The notes under the pieces were generated by a model, which was given only the letters and a program-made list of their open reading frames with translations, did no database searches and was not told the origin of the DNA. Source: Verrucomicrobiaceae bacterium (lineage in GTDB: Bacteria > Verrucomicrobiota > Verrucomicrobiia > Verrucomicrobiales > Verrucomicrobiaceae). From it: 64,000 bases of DNA. The DNA is taken from positions 1-64,000 of the forward strand of contig CANIBP010000021.1 in NCBI GenBank assembly GCA_947466075.1, given 5' to 3'. This document shows, one piece after another, positions 52,411 to 61,885 of this stretch (positions are counted from its first letter, which is position 1; each line of letters opens with the position of its first letter). The position numbers were made by a program, and so were the translations under genes.

Positions 52411-53100
52411 ATGACCCTCGCTAGCATGATGCTCACACTGCCCGCCTACCTCATGCCCGACCCGGAACGGAACGCTCCCATTGCCTCGCCGCAGGCCACC
52501 GCCGACGGTGTGGACGAGTCTTCCGATCAGGAAAGCGTCCGTCTCATGCTCCGCGTCAAAGAAGGCGATGTGAAAGCTTTCGAACGCCTCGTCGAGATGC
52601 ACCAGAGCGCCATCATCGGCACCTGCGCCCGCATGTTGAACAACATCGACGACGCGCATGATATCGCACAGATGGTTTTCATCCGCGTCTGGCGCAGCGC
52701 CCCGCGTTACGAGGTCACCGCCAAGTTCACCACTTGGCTTTTCACCATCACCCGCAATCTCGTCTTCAACGAAACCCGCCGTCGCTCCCGCCGCAAAGAG
52801 GTCAGCATGGAGCAAGAGAACGAAGACGACGCTCCGAAGCACTTCGCCGATCACAGCACCCCCGGTGCTGATCACATCACGCAGCAGACCGAACTCGAAC
52901 TCGCGCTCGACAAAGCCATCGCCGCACTCCCTGAAAAGCAGCGCCTCGCCGTCATCATGCGCCGTCACGAAGAGCGCCCATATGAAGATATCTGCGCCGC
53001 GTTGAAAATGTCACTCCCCGCCGTGAAGAGCCTCCTCTTCCGCGCCCGCACCGAATTAAGAAAGCACCTCGCCGCCTATCTCGGCGAAGACATCGAGTGA
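52411..53100 (+). CDS. RNA polymerase ECF sigma factor (RpoE-like)
   Basis: About 229 aa; ATGs at 52411, 52426, 52429 and 52453 are possible starts and none has a clear Shine-Dalgarno. Region 2: DIAQMVFIRVWRSAPRYEV and KFTTWLFTITRNLVFNETRR. Region 4: LPEKQRLAVIMRRHEERPYE, then SLPAVKSLLFRARTELRKHL. No anti-sigma gene is adjacent. The downstream heme-protein gene begins 86 nt later. Confidence 0.9.
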   Translation: MTLASMMLTLPAYLMPDPERNAPIASPQATADGVDESSDQESVRLMLRVKEGDVKAFERLVEMHQSAIIGTCARMLNNIDDAHDIAQMVFIRVWRSAPRYEVTAKFTTWLFTITRNLVFNETRRRSRRKEVSMEQENEDDAPKHFADHSTPGADHITQQTELELALDKAIAALPEKQRLAVIMRRHEERPYEDICAALKMSLPAVKSLLFRARTELRKHLAAYLGEDIE

Positions 53101-53186
53101 GCTGAGAACTCGGCTCACCGCAGCCTCATCAGCGCCTCTGATTCGCGATAGCGATCCCTTTATGCTCGCGTACTCTCCGCCCTCGC

Positions 53187-56100
53187 ATGAAATCCATCCT
53201 GCTCGCCCTCCTCGTTCCCGCATTCGTCTTCGCCGCGCCCAAGCCGCTCTTTCAGTCCAAGCTCCTCACCCCGAGCACGCCAAACCACAGCGTTGAGATC
53301 GACGTCTCGCTCGAAGGAGCCAAGGAACTCTTCCTCGTCGTCAACGATGGTGGCAACGGCTTCACCGCCGATTGGGCGGACTGGGCGGAGCCGCGACTCA
53401 TCCTCGCCGATGGCAGTGAGAAAAAGCTCACCGAGATCGAGTGGAAGTCCGCGCAGGCCGCCTGGGGCAATGTCAGCGTCAATGCCAGCGTCGCCGGGGG
53501 TGAACTCCGCAGTGCGGGCAAAGCCATCCCTTATGGCATCGGCACGCATGCGAATAGCGTCATCGCTTTTAATCTGCCCGCAGGCACGAAGCGCTTCAAA
53601 GCACGCGGCGCACTCGATGAAGGCGGCACGAAGCAAGGCAGCACGAGCGTCGAGTTCCGCGTTTACACCGAGAATCCCGGCCCCATGGCCGCCAGCGCCG
53701 TTGCGGGAGCCTCGCACGAGCCAGCGGCGGCCACCGAGCAGCTCGACGTGCATCCCGAGCTCAACGTGCAGCTCTTCGCCAGCGAGCCGATGATGCTTTC
53801 GCCATCCAGCATCGACATTGACCATCGCGGCCGCGTCTGGGTCTGCGAAGTCATCAACTACCGCAAGCACAACGGCGAACGCGCCGAGGGCGACCGCATC
53901 CTCATCCTCGAAGACACCGATGGCGACGCGAAGGCCGACAAATCCACCGTCTTCCATCAGGGTCGCGATGTGGACAGCGCCCATGGCATCTGCGTCCTCG
54001 GCAACAAAGCGCTCATCTCCTGCGGCGACGACGTGTTCTGGCTCATCGACGACAACGGCGACGACAAAGCCGACCGCAAAGAACTCATGTTCACGAAGAC
54101 CGGCGGCGCGCAGCACGACCACGGCATCCACGCCTTCCACTTCGGCCCCGATGGCCGCCTCTACTTCAATTTCGGCAACGCCGGCAAACAACTCTGCGAC
54201 AAAAACGGCAACCTCATCACCGACATCCACGGCGTGAAGTGCACCAATCAAAACAACCGCCCCTATCAGCAAGGCATGGTCTTCCGCTGCGAACTCGACG
54301 GCAGCAAAGTCGAGGTGCTCGCCTGGAACTTCCGCAACAACTGGGAAGTCGCCGTCGATAGCTTCGGCACGATGTGGCAGTCCGACAACGATGACGACGG
54401 CAACAAAGGCGTGCGCATCAACTACGTCATGGAGTTCGGCAACTACGGCTACTCCGACGAAATGACCGGCGCAGGCTGGCAGACCCCGCGCATCGGTTGG
54501 GAAAGCGAGATCCCGCTGCGTCACTGGCATCAAAACGACCCCGGCGTCATCCCGAACATGCTCATGACCGGCGCAGGCAGCCCCACCGGCATGCAGGTCT
54601 ATGAAGGCGACCTTTTGCCCAGCATCTTCCACGGCCAGCCCCTCCACTGCGACGCCGGACCGAACGTTGTCCGCGCCTACATCACCCAGCCCGACGGCGC
54701 TGGCTACAAAGCCGAGATCGTCAACATCCTCGAAGGCACCAAGAACCGCTGGTTCCGCCCCAGCGACGTCGCCGTCGCTCCCGATGGCTCGCTCATCGTC
54801 GCCGACTGGTATGATCCCGGCGTCGGCGGGCATGGAATGGGCGACATCACACGTGGCCGCTTGTTCCGCGTGACGACGGAGGCGGCGGAGAAGTTTCAGG
54901 TTCCAAGTTTCAAGTTGGACACCGTCGAAGGCGCGGTGGCGGCTTTGAAGTCGCCGAATGAAGAAGCGCGGTATCTCGCATGGAAGAAGCTCGAAGAAAT
55001 CGGCTCCGAAGCCGAGCCTGAGCTTCACAAGCTCTTCCACGACACGAAATCCGTCCCACAGCATCGCGCCCGTGCCTTGTGGCTGCTCGCTGGTCATGAG
55101 TGGGAGCGCATCAATCCCGGCGCCGACAAACCCAACCCTCACGACCTGACTCTGCCTGAGTGCCTCACCAAAGCCCTCACCGACACCGATCCCAACATCC
55201 GCATCACCGCCATCCGCGTCGCCCGTCGCCTCGTCCAGCAAGCGCATCCTGAGATGCTGCGTGAGGTGATCGCCAAGGTCGTGAAGGATGCTTCGCCTGA
55301 GATTCGCCGCGAAGCGGCGATTGCACTGAGGTTTGATGTCAGTGATCAGTCGAATGCACTTTGGGGACAGCTTGCACGAAAACATATTCGACCTGATCGC
55401 TTCATGTCAGAAGCCATGGGAATTGGAGCAGAGAAGTGCTGGCCTGAACGACTGGCCTCGACCTCCACAGGAGAAGCACCTGCAATTTCCGAAGCATTTG
55501 AATCAGCGATGGTTGATTTAATGCTTCGAGCCCGTGGAAACAGTATCCCGAACATCCTGGCTAGTGCATTAACAGATCCTGCGGATAGTGGATATAAATT
55601 GGCTAACCGGAATGGGTTAAGATTTCTTCGAAGCCTTCAGCTCCAACCTGCAACGGCCTCTAGTGAAGTAGCCAAGGCCGCTTTGACCATCTTCCTCAAA
55701 GCCGACGCCGAAACGGCCCTCGCTTCCACTGCGTTGCTCGACCGCAACGCCATCACCTCCAATCCCGAGGCCAAGGCGCGGCTGGATTCGCTGCTGAAGC
55801 CCGTCATCGGCAAACCGGAGTTCGTTGATCTCGTACAGCGGCTCAATTTGACCGGGTTTGAGCAGGAACTCGTCGATTACATCACCACGCATCCTGATGC
55901 GGGCGAATCCATCAACGCTGCACGCATTCTCGCCGCGAACACGGGCAAGACCGTGGCCTTCCTCACGAAGGCGGACGCCGCGTCGGCGAAGAAACTCGTC
56001 GCCGCGCTCGGCAAGGTCAGCGACCGGCCTAGCGTGGCCGTGTTGAACCAGGCCTTCTGGCCGGAGAAGCGCGACGACGTGCGCCGCAGCATCGTCGAGG

Positions 56101-56720
56101 CCCTCGCGCTCAGCGGCGAAGGCGGACGCGCCATCCTGAAATGGCAGAGCGAGAAAAAACTGCCCGACACCGTCAAAACCACCGCCGCGCTGGCCCTCAG
56201 CCGCAGCACCGATGCTGCCTTGCGCAATCAAGCCGCCACCGAACTCCCGCTGCCCGCCGCGCTCGGTGCTGAGAAATTCCCACCGCTCGCCGAACTCATG
56301 AAGCTCAAAGGCGATGCCGCTAAAGGCCAGCAGATGTTCATGCGGGCCGGTTGCGTGGCCTGCCATCAGGTCAAAGGCCAGTTCATCAACTTCGGCCCCG
56401 ACCTCAGCCAAATCGGCAACAAGCTCAGCCAAGACGGACTCTTCACTGCGGTGCTGTATCCCAGCGCGGCCATCGAGCACAGCTTCAACGGCCTCACCGT
56501 CACCACGAAGGAAAATCAGCAGGTCCTCGGCTACGTCGTGAGTGAGACCGACACCGAACTGACGCTCAAGATGGCCGGTGGAGCCACGCAGGCGATCAAG
56601 AAGACGAACATCGTCAAGAAAGAGGAAATGAAGGACTCCCTCATGCCCCCCGGCCTCGCGGCGGCGATTGGGCCACAAGGTCTCGCTGACCTCGTCGCCT
56701 GGCTCATGACGCTGAAGTGA
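53187..56720 (+). CDS. exported NPCBM + PVC heme-binding dehydrogenase-like protein
   Basis: 1177 aa. The signal peptide MKSILLALLVPAFVFAA is followed by an NPCBM-like carbohydrate-binding domain (~20-165, with IPYGIGTHANSVIAFNLP). A propeller-like PVC dehydrogenase domain (~180-570) includes LEDTDGDAKADKSTVFHQGR and IVADWYDPGVGGHGMGDITR. HEAT-like helices extend to about 1030, and a terminal cytochrome domain has CVACHQVKGQ and SLMPPG. It is a larger relative of the protein at 491-3442. Sugar binding plus oxidation at the cell surface is inferred. A stretch near 55330-55680 differs in base composition. Confidence 0.88.
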   Translation: MKSILLALLVPAFVFAAPKPLFQSKLLTPSTPNHSVEIDVSLEGAKELFLVVNDGGNGFTADWADWAEPRLILADGSEKKLTEIEWKSAQAAWGNVSVNASVAGGELRSAGKAIPYGIGTHANSVIAFNLPAGTKRFKARGALDEGGTKQGSTSVEFRVYTENPGPMAASAVAGASHEPAAATEQLDVHPELNVQLFASEPMMLSPSSIDIDHRGRVWVCEVINYRKHNGERAEGDRILILEDTDGDAKADKSTVFHQGRDVDSAHGICVLGNKALISCGDDVFWLIDDNGDDKADRKELMFTKTGGAQHDHGIHAFHFGPDGRLYFNFGNAGKQLCDKNGNLITDIHGVKCTNQNNRPYQQGMVFRCELDGSKVEVLAWNFRNNWEVAVDSFGTMWQSDNDDDGNKGVRINYVMEFGNYGYSDEMTGAGWQTPRIGWESEIPLRHWHQNDPGVIPNMLMTGAGSPTGMQVYEGDLLPSIFHGQPLHCDAGPNVVRAYITQPDGAGYKAEIVNILEGTKNRWFRPSDVAVAPDGSLIVADWYDPGVGGHGMGDITRGRLFRVTTEAAEKFQVPSFKLDTVEGAVAALKSPNEEARYLAWKKLEEIGSEAEPELHKLFHDTKSVPQHRARALWLLAGHEWERINPGADKPNPHDLTLPECLTKALTDTDPNIRITAIRVARRLVQQAHPEMLREVIAKVVKDASPEIRREAAIALRFDVSDQSNALWGQLARKHIRPDRFMSEAMGIGAEKCWPERLASTSTGEAPAISEAFESAMVDLMLRARGNSIPNILASALTDPADSGYKLANRNGLRFLRSLQLQPATASSEVAKAALTIFLKADAETALASTALLDRNAITSNPEAKARLDSLLKPVIGKPEFVDLVQRLNLTGFEQELVDYITTHPDAGESINAARILAANTGKTVAFLTKADAASAKKLVAALGKVSDRPSVAVLNQAFWPEKRDDVRRSIVEALALSGEGGRAILKWQSEKKLPDTVKTTAALALSRSTDAALRNQAATELPLPAALGAEKFPPLAELMKLKGDAAKGQQMFMRAGCVACHQVKGQFINFGPDLSQIGNKLSQDGLFTAVLYPSAAIEHSFNGLTVTTKENQQVLGYVVSETDTELTLKMAGGATQAIKKTNIVKKEEMKDSLMPPGLAAAIGPQGLADLVAWLMTLK

Positions 56721-56721
56721 T

Positions 56722-56821
56722 GGAGCGCGAGTATGGCTTTAGCCTACTCGCCACTTGTCAGTCCCAGCGCCAACGCATCGCCCAAAAAACAGGCGAGTAG
56801 GCTTCGCCATACTCGCGCTCC
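56722..56821. repeat. ~100-nt imperfect inverted repeat
   Basis: GGAGCGCGAGTATGGC (56722-56737) pairs with GCCATACTCGCGCTCC (56806-56821), and AGCCTACTCGCC (56741-56752) with GGCGAGTAGGCT (56792-56803). Together they make about 28 bp of stem around a 39-nt loop. It starts 2 nt after the stop of the heme protein and ends 36 nt before the next gene. It could be a terminator hairpin or a REP/MITE-like element. Confidence 0.85.
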
Positions 56822-56857
56822 GCAACATCTGCGCCTCCCCGCCGTTTCAGCACCACC

Positions 56858-57778
56858 ATGCGCTTCTTTCTACCCATCCTCCTCGCTCTCTCGCTTCCCG
56901 TCTTCGCCCAAAAGGCCGGCAAGACCAAGCCTACGATCAAACTGACCGATGTCGCAGTCGTCACGAAGGAGATCGTCTATAAAACCACGCCGCAGGGTGA
57001 GTTGAAGCTGCACGTCTTCTCACCCGCTGGCAAAATTCAAATCGCCGCGCTTCGCCCCTGCGTCGTGTTCTTCTTCGGCGGCGGTTGGAAGGCCGGATCA
57101 TTCACGCAGTTCGTCCCGCAGGCCGAATACCTCGCCAGCCGTGGCATCATCGCCATCTGCGCCGATTACCGCATCCTCAGCATTCACAAAACCACACCGG
57201 ACAAATGCGTCGAAGATGCCAAGAGCGCGATCCGCTGGGTGCGCGGCCATGCGAGCGAACTCGGCATTGATCCAACGAAAGTCATCGCTGCCGGTGGCTC
57301 CGCTGGCGGTCATCTTGCCGCCTGCACCGCCCTCGTCTCGGCCTACGACGCCGAATCCGATGACAAATCCATCTCCGCCAAGCCGAACGCGATGGTGCTG
57401 TTCAATCCGGCCATGAATATTGCCACGCTGTTCAAACAACGCGACACGGGCGACAGCCCGATCACGCTCGACGTGGCTGAAGCGATCACGCCAAACAACT
57501 TCGTCGCCAAAGACACGCCGCCCGCGATCCTGTTCTTCGGCACGGCGGACAAACTCAAAATCGGCGGCGATGAATACGTGAAGAAAGCCACCGCACTCGG
57601 CCTCCGCGCCGAAATGTGGTCCGCTGCCGATATGGGGCACGGTTTCTTCAACAAAGAGCCGTGGATGCAAGTCACCGCGAAGAAGATGGACGAGTTTCTC
57701 ATCTCCCTCGGCTATCTCGGTGGCGAACCATTGATCAAGCTGCCGGACGGCGCACCTGAGTTGAAGCGGGATAACTGA
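56858..57778 (+). CDS. exported alpha/beta-hydrolase (BD-FAE-like esterase)
   Basis: 306 aa. The signal peptide is RFFLPILLALSLPVFA. Oxyanion-region FFFGGGWKAGS and nucleophile elbow GGSAGGH (Ser) are clear. An Asp in FFGTADKLKI and a His in DMGHGFF complete the triad in the usual order. It likely hydrolyses acetyl or feruloyl esters on polysaccharides in the periplasm, in line with the preceding carbohydrate-binding protein. Confidence 0.88.
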   Translation: MRFFLPILLALSLPVFAQKAGKTKPTIKLTDVAVVTKEIVYKTTPQGELKLHVFSPAGKIQIAALRPCVVFFFGGGWKAGSFTQFVPQAEYLASRGIIAICADYRILSIHKTTPDKCVEDAKSAIRWVRGHASELGIDPTKVIAAGGSAGGHLAACTALVSAYDAESDDKSISAKPNAMVLFNPAMNIATLFKQRDTGDSPITLDVAEAITPNNFVAKDTPPAILFFGTADKLKIGGDEYVKKATALGLRAEMWSAADMGHGFFNKEPWMQVTAKKMDEFLISLGYLGGEPLIKLPDGAPELKRDN

Positions 57779-57815
57779 TCGCGAAAAAGCTGCCTGAGCA
57801 ACGTTTCCTCCCCGC

Positions 57816-58946
57816 ATGCTCACCGACACCTCCCGCGCCGCCGACTTTCCCAGCCTCAGGGGCATCCACTACCTCAACACCGCCGCTGAGAGCATCCCGC
57901 CACTCTGCGTGAATGAAGCGGTGGCCGAATACATGCACCACAAGTCGCTGGGCATGCGTGGGCGCGATTTCCACTTCCCACGCGTTGAGGAATGCCGCGA
58001 GATCACTGCGAAGCACCTCGGACTCGCCACGGATGAAGTCTCCTTCTGCTCCTGTAGCTCCGAAGCCTACAACCTGCTCGCCAATGCGCTGCAACTCACG
58101 CCGAAAGACGAAGTCGTCGTCACCGATCTCGATTTCCCCGCTGGTGCCACGCCCTGGCTTACCGCGCCAGCAGCTTCGCGTCCCGTCTCACGCCTCTGGA
58201 AGAATCGTGATGGCTCTTTGAGTCTCGGCGATCTCGCCCCGCTGCTCAATGAGCGCACCGCACTCGTGCAGGTCAGCCTCGTGAGCTTCTACAACGGCCA
58301 CCGCATCGCCTTCGCCCCGCTGCGTGATCTCGTGCGCCGCCTCGCACCTCACGCCGTCCTCGCCGTCGATGTCACGCAGGCGCTCGGACGTGTCGCGCTC
58401 GATTGCCAGGACGCGGACATCATGATCTCCAGCACGCACAAATGGACGCTCGGCATCCACGGCGGCGGAGTCATCGGCATCCCGAAAAAATCCGCCGCAC
58501 GCCTGACCACCAGTGCCGGTGGCTGGTATCACATCGCCAACGCCTTCGACGCCGACCGCTTCGAAAACGCCCGCATCAAGCCTGGCGCGCTCAGTTTCTC
58601 TGTCGGCATGCCCAGCTTCGCCGCCCTCTATGCCTTGAATGCCTCACTGCGTTATCTCGACGCCGTCGGCATGGCTAAAATCATCGCCCATGCCGATCCG
58701 CTCGTCGCAAGCGTGCATGCGGGCTTGAAGGAACTCGGCATCACACCACTGGCTCCCGCGCAACCCGACTGCTCCTCCGGCATCGTCGCCCTCCTTCACA
58801 AAAACACCGCAGCGATCAATGAGGCTCTGCTGGCTCAGAACATCCACGTCATGCATCAGGTCGGCCGCATCCGCATCGCCCTCCACGGCTACAACACATC
58901 GGAGGATATCGAGAAGCTACTGGCAACGTTGCGCAGTGCGCTCTAA
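57816..58946 (+). CDS. class V aminotransferase-fold PLP enzyme
   Basis: 376 aa. The PLP Lys is in SSTHKWTLGIHG, with the preceding Asp in LAVDVTQALG. Overall layout matches cysteine-desulfurase/isopenicillin-N-epimerase-like enzymes, but the mobile-loop Cys of desulfurases is not evident, so the reaction is open. It lies 38 nt after the esterase gene. Confidence 0.85.
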   Translation: MLTDTSRAADFPSLRGIHYLNTAAESIPPLCVNEAVAEYMHHKSLGMRGRDFHFPRVEECREITAKHLGLATDEVSFCSCSSEAYNLLANALQLTPKDEVVVTDLDFPAGATPWLTAPAASRPVSRLWKNRDGSLSLGDLAPLLNERTALVQVSLVSFYNGHRIAFAPLRDLVRRLAPHAVLAVDVTQALGRVALDCQDADIMISSTHKWTLGIHGGGVIGIPKKSAARLTTSAGGWYHIANAFDADRFENARIKPGALSFSVGMPSFAALYALNASLRYLDAVGMAKIIAHADPLVASVHAGLKELGITPLAPAQPDCSSGIVALLHKNTAAINEALLAQNIHVMHQVGRIRIALHGYNTSEDIEKLLATLRSAL

Positions 58947-58976
58947 ATAGCGCTGCCTCCGAACCACACGCATCTC

Positions 58977-61568
58977 TTGGACTGGGAATCACCAAAACTC
59001 CTCCTGCTCATCCTGCCCGCAGTCGCATTGCTGCTGTGGATCGAATCGCGTTCATCGCACCCGATGTCTGGACTGCGGAAACGATTGCTGTTCGTCGTGC
59101 GTGCCATTGGCGTGATGCTCGCCCTTGCGGCGCTCGCGGGTCCGGCACGGGTCACTCAAACAGGACGCAAAGCACTGGGCATCGTCATTGATGCCAGCCA
59201 GAGCATGGGAACCGAGGGACTGGCCAAAGTAAATGCGGAGGCCAAACGCATGCGCCAGTCACTCGGCAGCGACATCGACTCATTTGTGGTGCAACTCGGC
59301 GCACAGCCAGAACTCTTGCCCGAAGCGAGCACACCCGCGATGCAAGCCGAGTGGCAGAAAAAAAACGGTGGCGACAGCCATTACGCCGATGCCATCGAGT
59401 ATGCAGAGGCGCTGTTCCCGCCGGGAGCGAGCCGTAACATCCTGCTCATCGGCGATGGACATGAAACACGTGGCAGTTTGCTCGTTGCCGCACGCGAAGC
59501 CGCCGTTTCCGGCATCAAGCTGCATGCGCTGCCCATTTCGGGACCACGTCGTCCTGACGCGCGCATGATTGCGCTCTCGCCCAACCGCACGCGCTTGTTT
59601 GAAGGTGCGAGCCTGAGCCTGAAGGCCGTGTTTGAGAGCACCATCGAAGCCACCGGCACGCTGAAGCTCTATGAAAACGGCATCGAGGTCGAAAAGCGGC
59701 CCGTCAGCCTGAAGACCGGCGCGACGCAGGAAATCACCTTCACGCGCACGCCTTCAACGCGAAACACCTTTCAATATCGCGCCGTGCTTGAAGGCGTGGC
59801 GGGCGACTCGTTACCCGGCAATGACAGCGCACTCGCCATCGTCGATGTGCGGGGCCGTTTGCGGCTGCTCTACATCGAGTCCGATGCCAGCGAGGCGCGC
59901 TACTTGATGCAGGCGATGGAAAAGGAGGGCATCGAACTTGATCTGCGCCAGCCGGGCAATCTCGCGATCACGTTTGATCAGCTCGGTGGTTACGACGGCG
60001 TCATCCTCTCCGACGTTCCGGCGCATCAGCTCGGCGAGCCGCTCATGAATGCGCTGCGTGATTACGTCGATAAACTCGGTGGCGGCTTGATCATGCTCGG
60101 CGGGCCGGGTTCCTTCGGCGTGGGTGGCTATTATCGCACGCCCATCGAGGAAGTGTTGCCCGTCCGCTTGAAAGCACCTGATGAGGAGGAAAAGCAAAGC
60201 GCAGCTGTCGCCATCGTGCTCGACCGCTCTGGATCCATGGCCGGTGAAAAACTCGAAATGGCCAAGAGCGCGGCCATCGCGACGGCGGAAGTGCTCGGTC
60301 ACAACGATTCACTCGGTGTGTGGGCCTTTGATTCGGAAGCACATGTCGTCGCACCGATGACACGACTGACTTCAACGAATGCGGTCTCGGGACAGATCGC
60401 CGCGATTGCCTCTGGCGGCGGCACGAATTTGCAGCCGGCGTTTCAGCTAGGCCGCGAAGCGCTGTTGCGCACGAAGGCACGCGTGAAGCACATGATCATC
60501 CTCACCGATGGGCAAACCGCAGGCGCGGGCTACGAACAACTCGCTTCGCAGTGCCGTGGCGAAGGTCTCACCATTTCCACTGTCGCCATCGGCGAAGGTT
60601 CGCATGTGGCGCTCCTGCAAGCCATCGCCTCCAGCGGCGGCGGGCAGTCTTACTCGACGATGGATGCCAGCAGCATCACGCGCATCTTCACGCAGGACAC
60701 GCTCATGCACACCGGCCGCATGATTCGCGAGGAGCCGTTCATCCCTGAATTGAAGGAAAAGCATCCCATCCTGACCGGATTCGAAAAGTGGGACTCGCCC
60801 ACGCTGCTTGGCTACGTCAAAACCACCCGCCGCACCTCAGCACAGGTGCCGCTTGTCACTGACACGGGCGATCCGCTGCTCGCGCACTGGCGTTTCGGTC
60901 TCGGCAAAGCCACCGCATTCACTTCCGATGCCAAAAGCCGCTGGGCGTCGCTGTGGATCACGCGTTGGAATGGTTTTGGCCGCTTCTGGTCGCAGGTGCT
61001 GCGTGAAACCGCACGCGCACCGCAAGGCAGGCTCATGGATCTATCCGCACGCATGGAAGGCGACGACGCACGCATCAGCGTCGATCTCCTCGCCGATGCG
61101 GGCACACGTGCCAACAACGCCATCGTTGAAGCCGAGGTGTTTCACGTCGCCGCCGACGCGCTCGGTGCGCCGATGAAAGCCGTGCAAAAACTCGCACTGC
61201 GCCAGGACGCGCCCGGCACCTACACCAGTGATTTCAAACCGATACAGGCCGGTGTGTATCTCATCCGCGCTCAATCCGGCGCGGAAATGGTCACCACCGG
61301 CCTCATTCACAATCCCTCCACCGAATCCAGTCTCGGCACCGTGAACGAAACGTTGCTCAAGGAAGCCGTGCGCATCACCGGCGGCGACTATCTGGCTGAT
61401 TCATCGCGTTTGCCCAATCTCGAAACCACCAAAGCCGTGCAGCACGAAGAACTCTGGCCGCCTCTGCTGCTCGCACTACTCTTCATTTTCCTCATCGACA
61501 CCGCCATTCGTCGCTGGGAGCATGTGGTGGGTCTGTGGCAACTCGTTCCAATTCGCAAGGCCGTTTAG
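58977..61568 (+). CDS. membrane protein with two VWA-like segments and a GATase1-like domain
   Basis: 863 aa from a TTG start; the alternative first ATG would cut the first membrane helix (LLLLILPAVALLLWIE). A second helix follows (VVRAIGVMLALAALAG). Residues ~65-190 are VWA-like (GIVIDASQSMG); ~300-400 resemble a class I amidotransferase fold (GGLIMLGGPGSFGVGG). A canonical VWA domain has a MIDAS motif (VLDRSGSMAG, LTDGQTAGAG) at ~410-570, and a C-terminal helix (LLLALLFIFLIDTAI) is near the end. Bat-type proteins of this layout are widespread in PVC and Bacteroidetes; function is unclear. Confidence 0.85.
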   Translation: MDWESPKLLLLILPAVALLLWIESRSSHPMSGLRKRLLFVVRAIGVMLALAALAGPARVTQTGRKALGIVIDASQSMGTEGLAKVNAEAKRMRQSLGSDIDSFVVQLGAQPELLPEASTPAMQAEWQKKNGGDSHYADAIEYAEALFPPGASRNILLIGDGHETRGSLLVAAREAAVSGIKLHALPISGPRRPDARMIALSPNRTRLFEGASLSLKAVFESTIEATGTLKLYENGIEVEKRPVSLKTGATQEITFTRTPSTRNTFQYRAVLEGVAGDSLPGNDSALAIVDVRGRLRLLYIESDASEARYLMQAMEKEGIELDLRQPGNLAITFDQLGGYDGVILSDVPAHQLGEPLMNALRDYVDKLGGGLIMLGGPGSFGVGGYYRTPIEEVLPVRLKAPDEEEKQSAAVAIVLDRSGSMAGEKLEMAKSAAIATAEVLGHNDSLGVWAFDSEAHVVAPMTRLTSTNAVSGQIAAIASGGGTNLQPAFQLGREALLRTKARVKHMIILTDGQTAGAGYEQLASQCRGEGLTISTVAIGEGSHVALLQAIASSGGGQSYSTMDASSITRIFTQDTLMHTGRMIREEPFIPELKEKHPILTGFEKWDSPTLLGYVKTTRRTSAQVPLVTDTGDPLLAHWRFGLGKATAFTSDAKSRWASLWITRWNGFGRFWSQVLRETARAPQGRLMDLSARMEGDDARISVDLLADAGTRANNAIVEAEVFHVAADALGAPMKAVQKLALRQDAPGTYTSDFKPIQAGVYLIRAQSGAEMVTTGLIHNPSTESSLGTVNETLLKEAVRITGGDYLADSSRLPNLETTKAVQHEELWPPLLLALLFIFLIDTAIRRWEHVVGLWQLVPIRKAV

Positions 61569-61885
61569 GCCAGCAGCGGTTCGACGCGTTCACGAATCAG
61601 GATAATCAACTCCGGGGCCATGAAGGAGTATTCGTCAGGAATGTCGAGCACATCGATGCGCAGATCGTGAACGATGTCAGGGAACTGGTCACGCAGCCGC
61701 CGCTTGTGCTCGTGCTCCATCACCAGCACTCGATCCGCCCATAGCAGCAGCTTCTCCGTAACACGCTGCCGAGCGGAAGCACTGACTCCCGCACTGCGCA
61801 CCTCGACACGCGGATCGTTTTGGTAAACTGCCTCCGCAGTCGGGCTGCGCCATTGATTGCGGGAGTAGAGGAAGAGCATGTTCAT
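61565..61885 (-). CDS. LMW protein-tyrosine-phosphatase-like, catalytic Cys replaced by Tyr
   Basis: 106 aa. The P-loop region reads FLYSRNQWRSPTAE. In the family this is C-SRNQW-R-S, so the nucleophilic Cys is Tyr (TAC; Cys TGC is one base away). The later WADRVLVMEHEHKRR and LDIPDEYSFM, with the general-acid Asp of this subfamily, remain. It is probably inactive as a phosphatase, unless the change is an error. Its start overlaps the upstream gene by ATGA and its stop overlaps the VWA gene end. Confidence 0.85.
   Translation of the reverse strand: MNMLFLYSRNQWRSPTAEAVYQNDPRVEVRSAGVSASARQRVTEKLLLWADRVLVMEHEHKRRLRDQFPDIVHDLRIDVLDIPDEYSFMAPELIILIRERVEPLLA

Noticed and set aside
53160..55385. 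741-aa open frame on the minus strand
   Set aside because: It is fully opposite the well-supported NPCBM/heme protein. Its Ala/Val/Gly-Asp-rich content is the usual antisense image of a GC-rich gene.
55617..56678. 353-aa open frame on the minus strand
   Set aside because: Antisense to the C-terminal part of the same gene, with no start context or domain.
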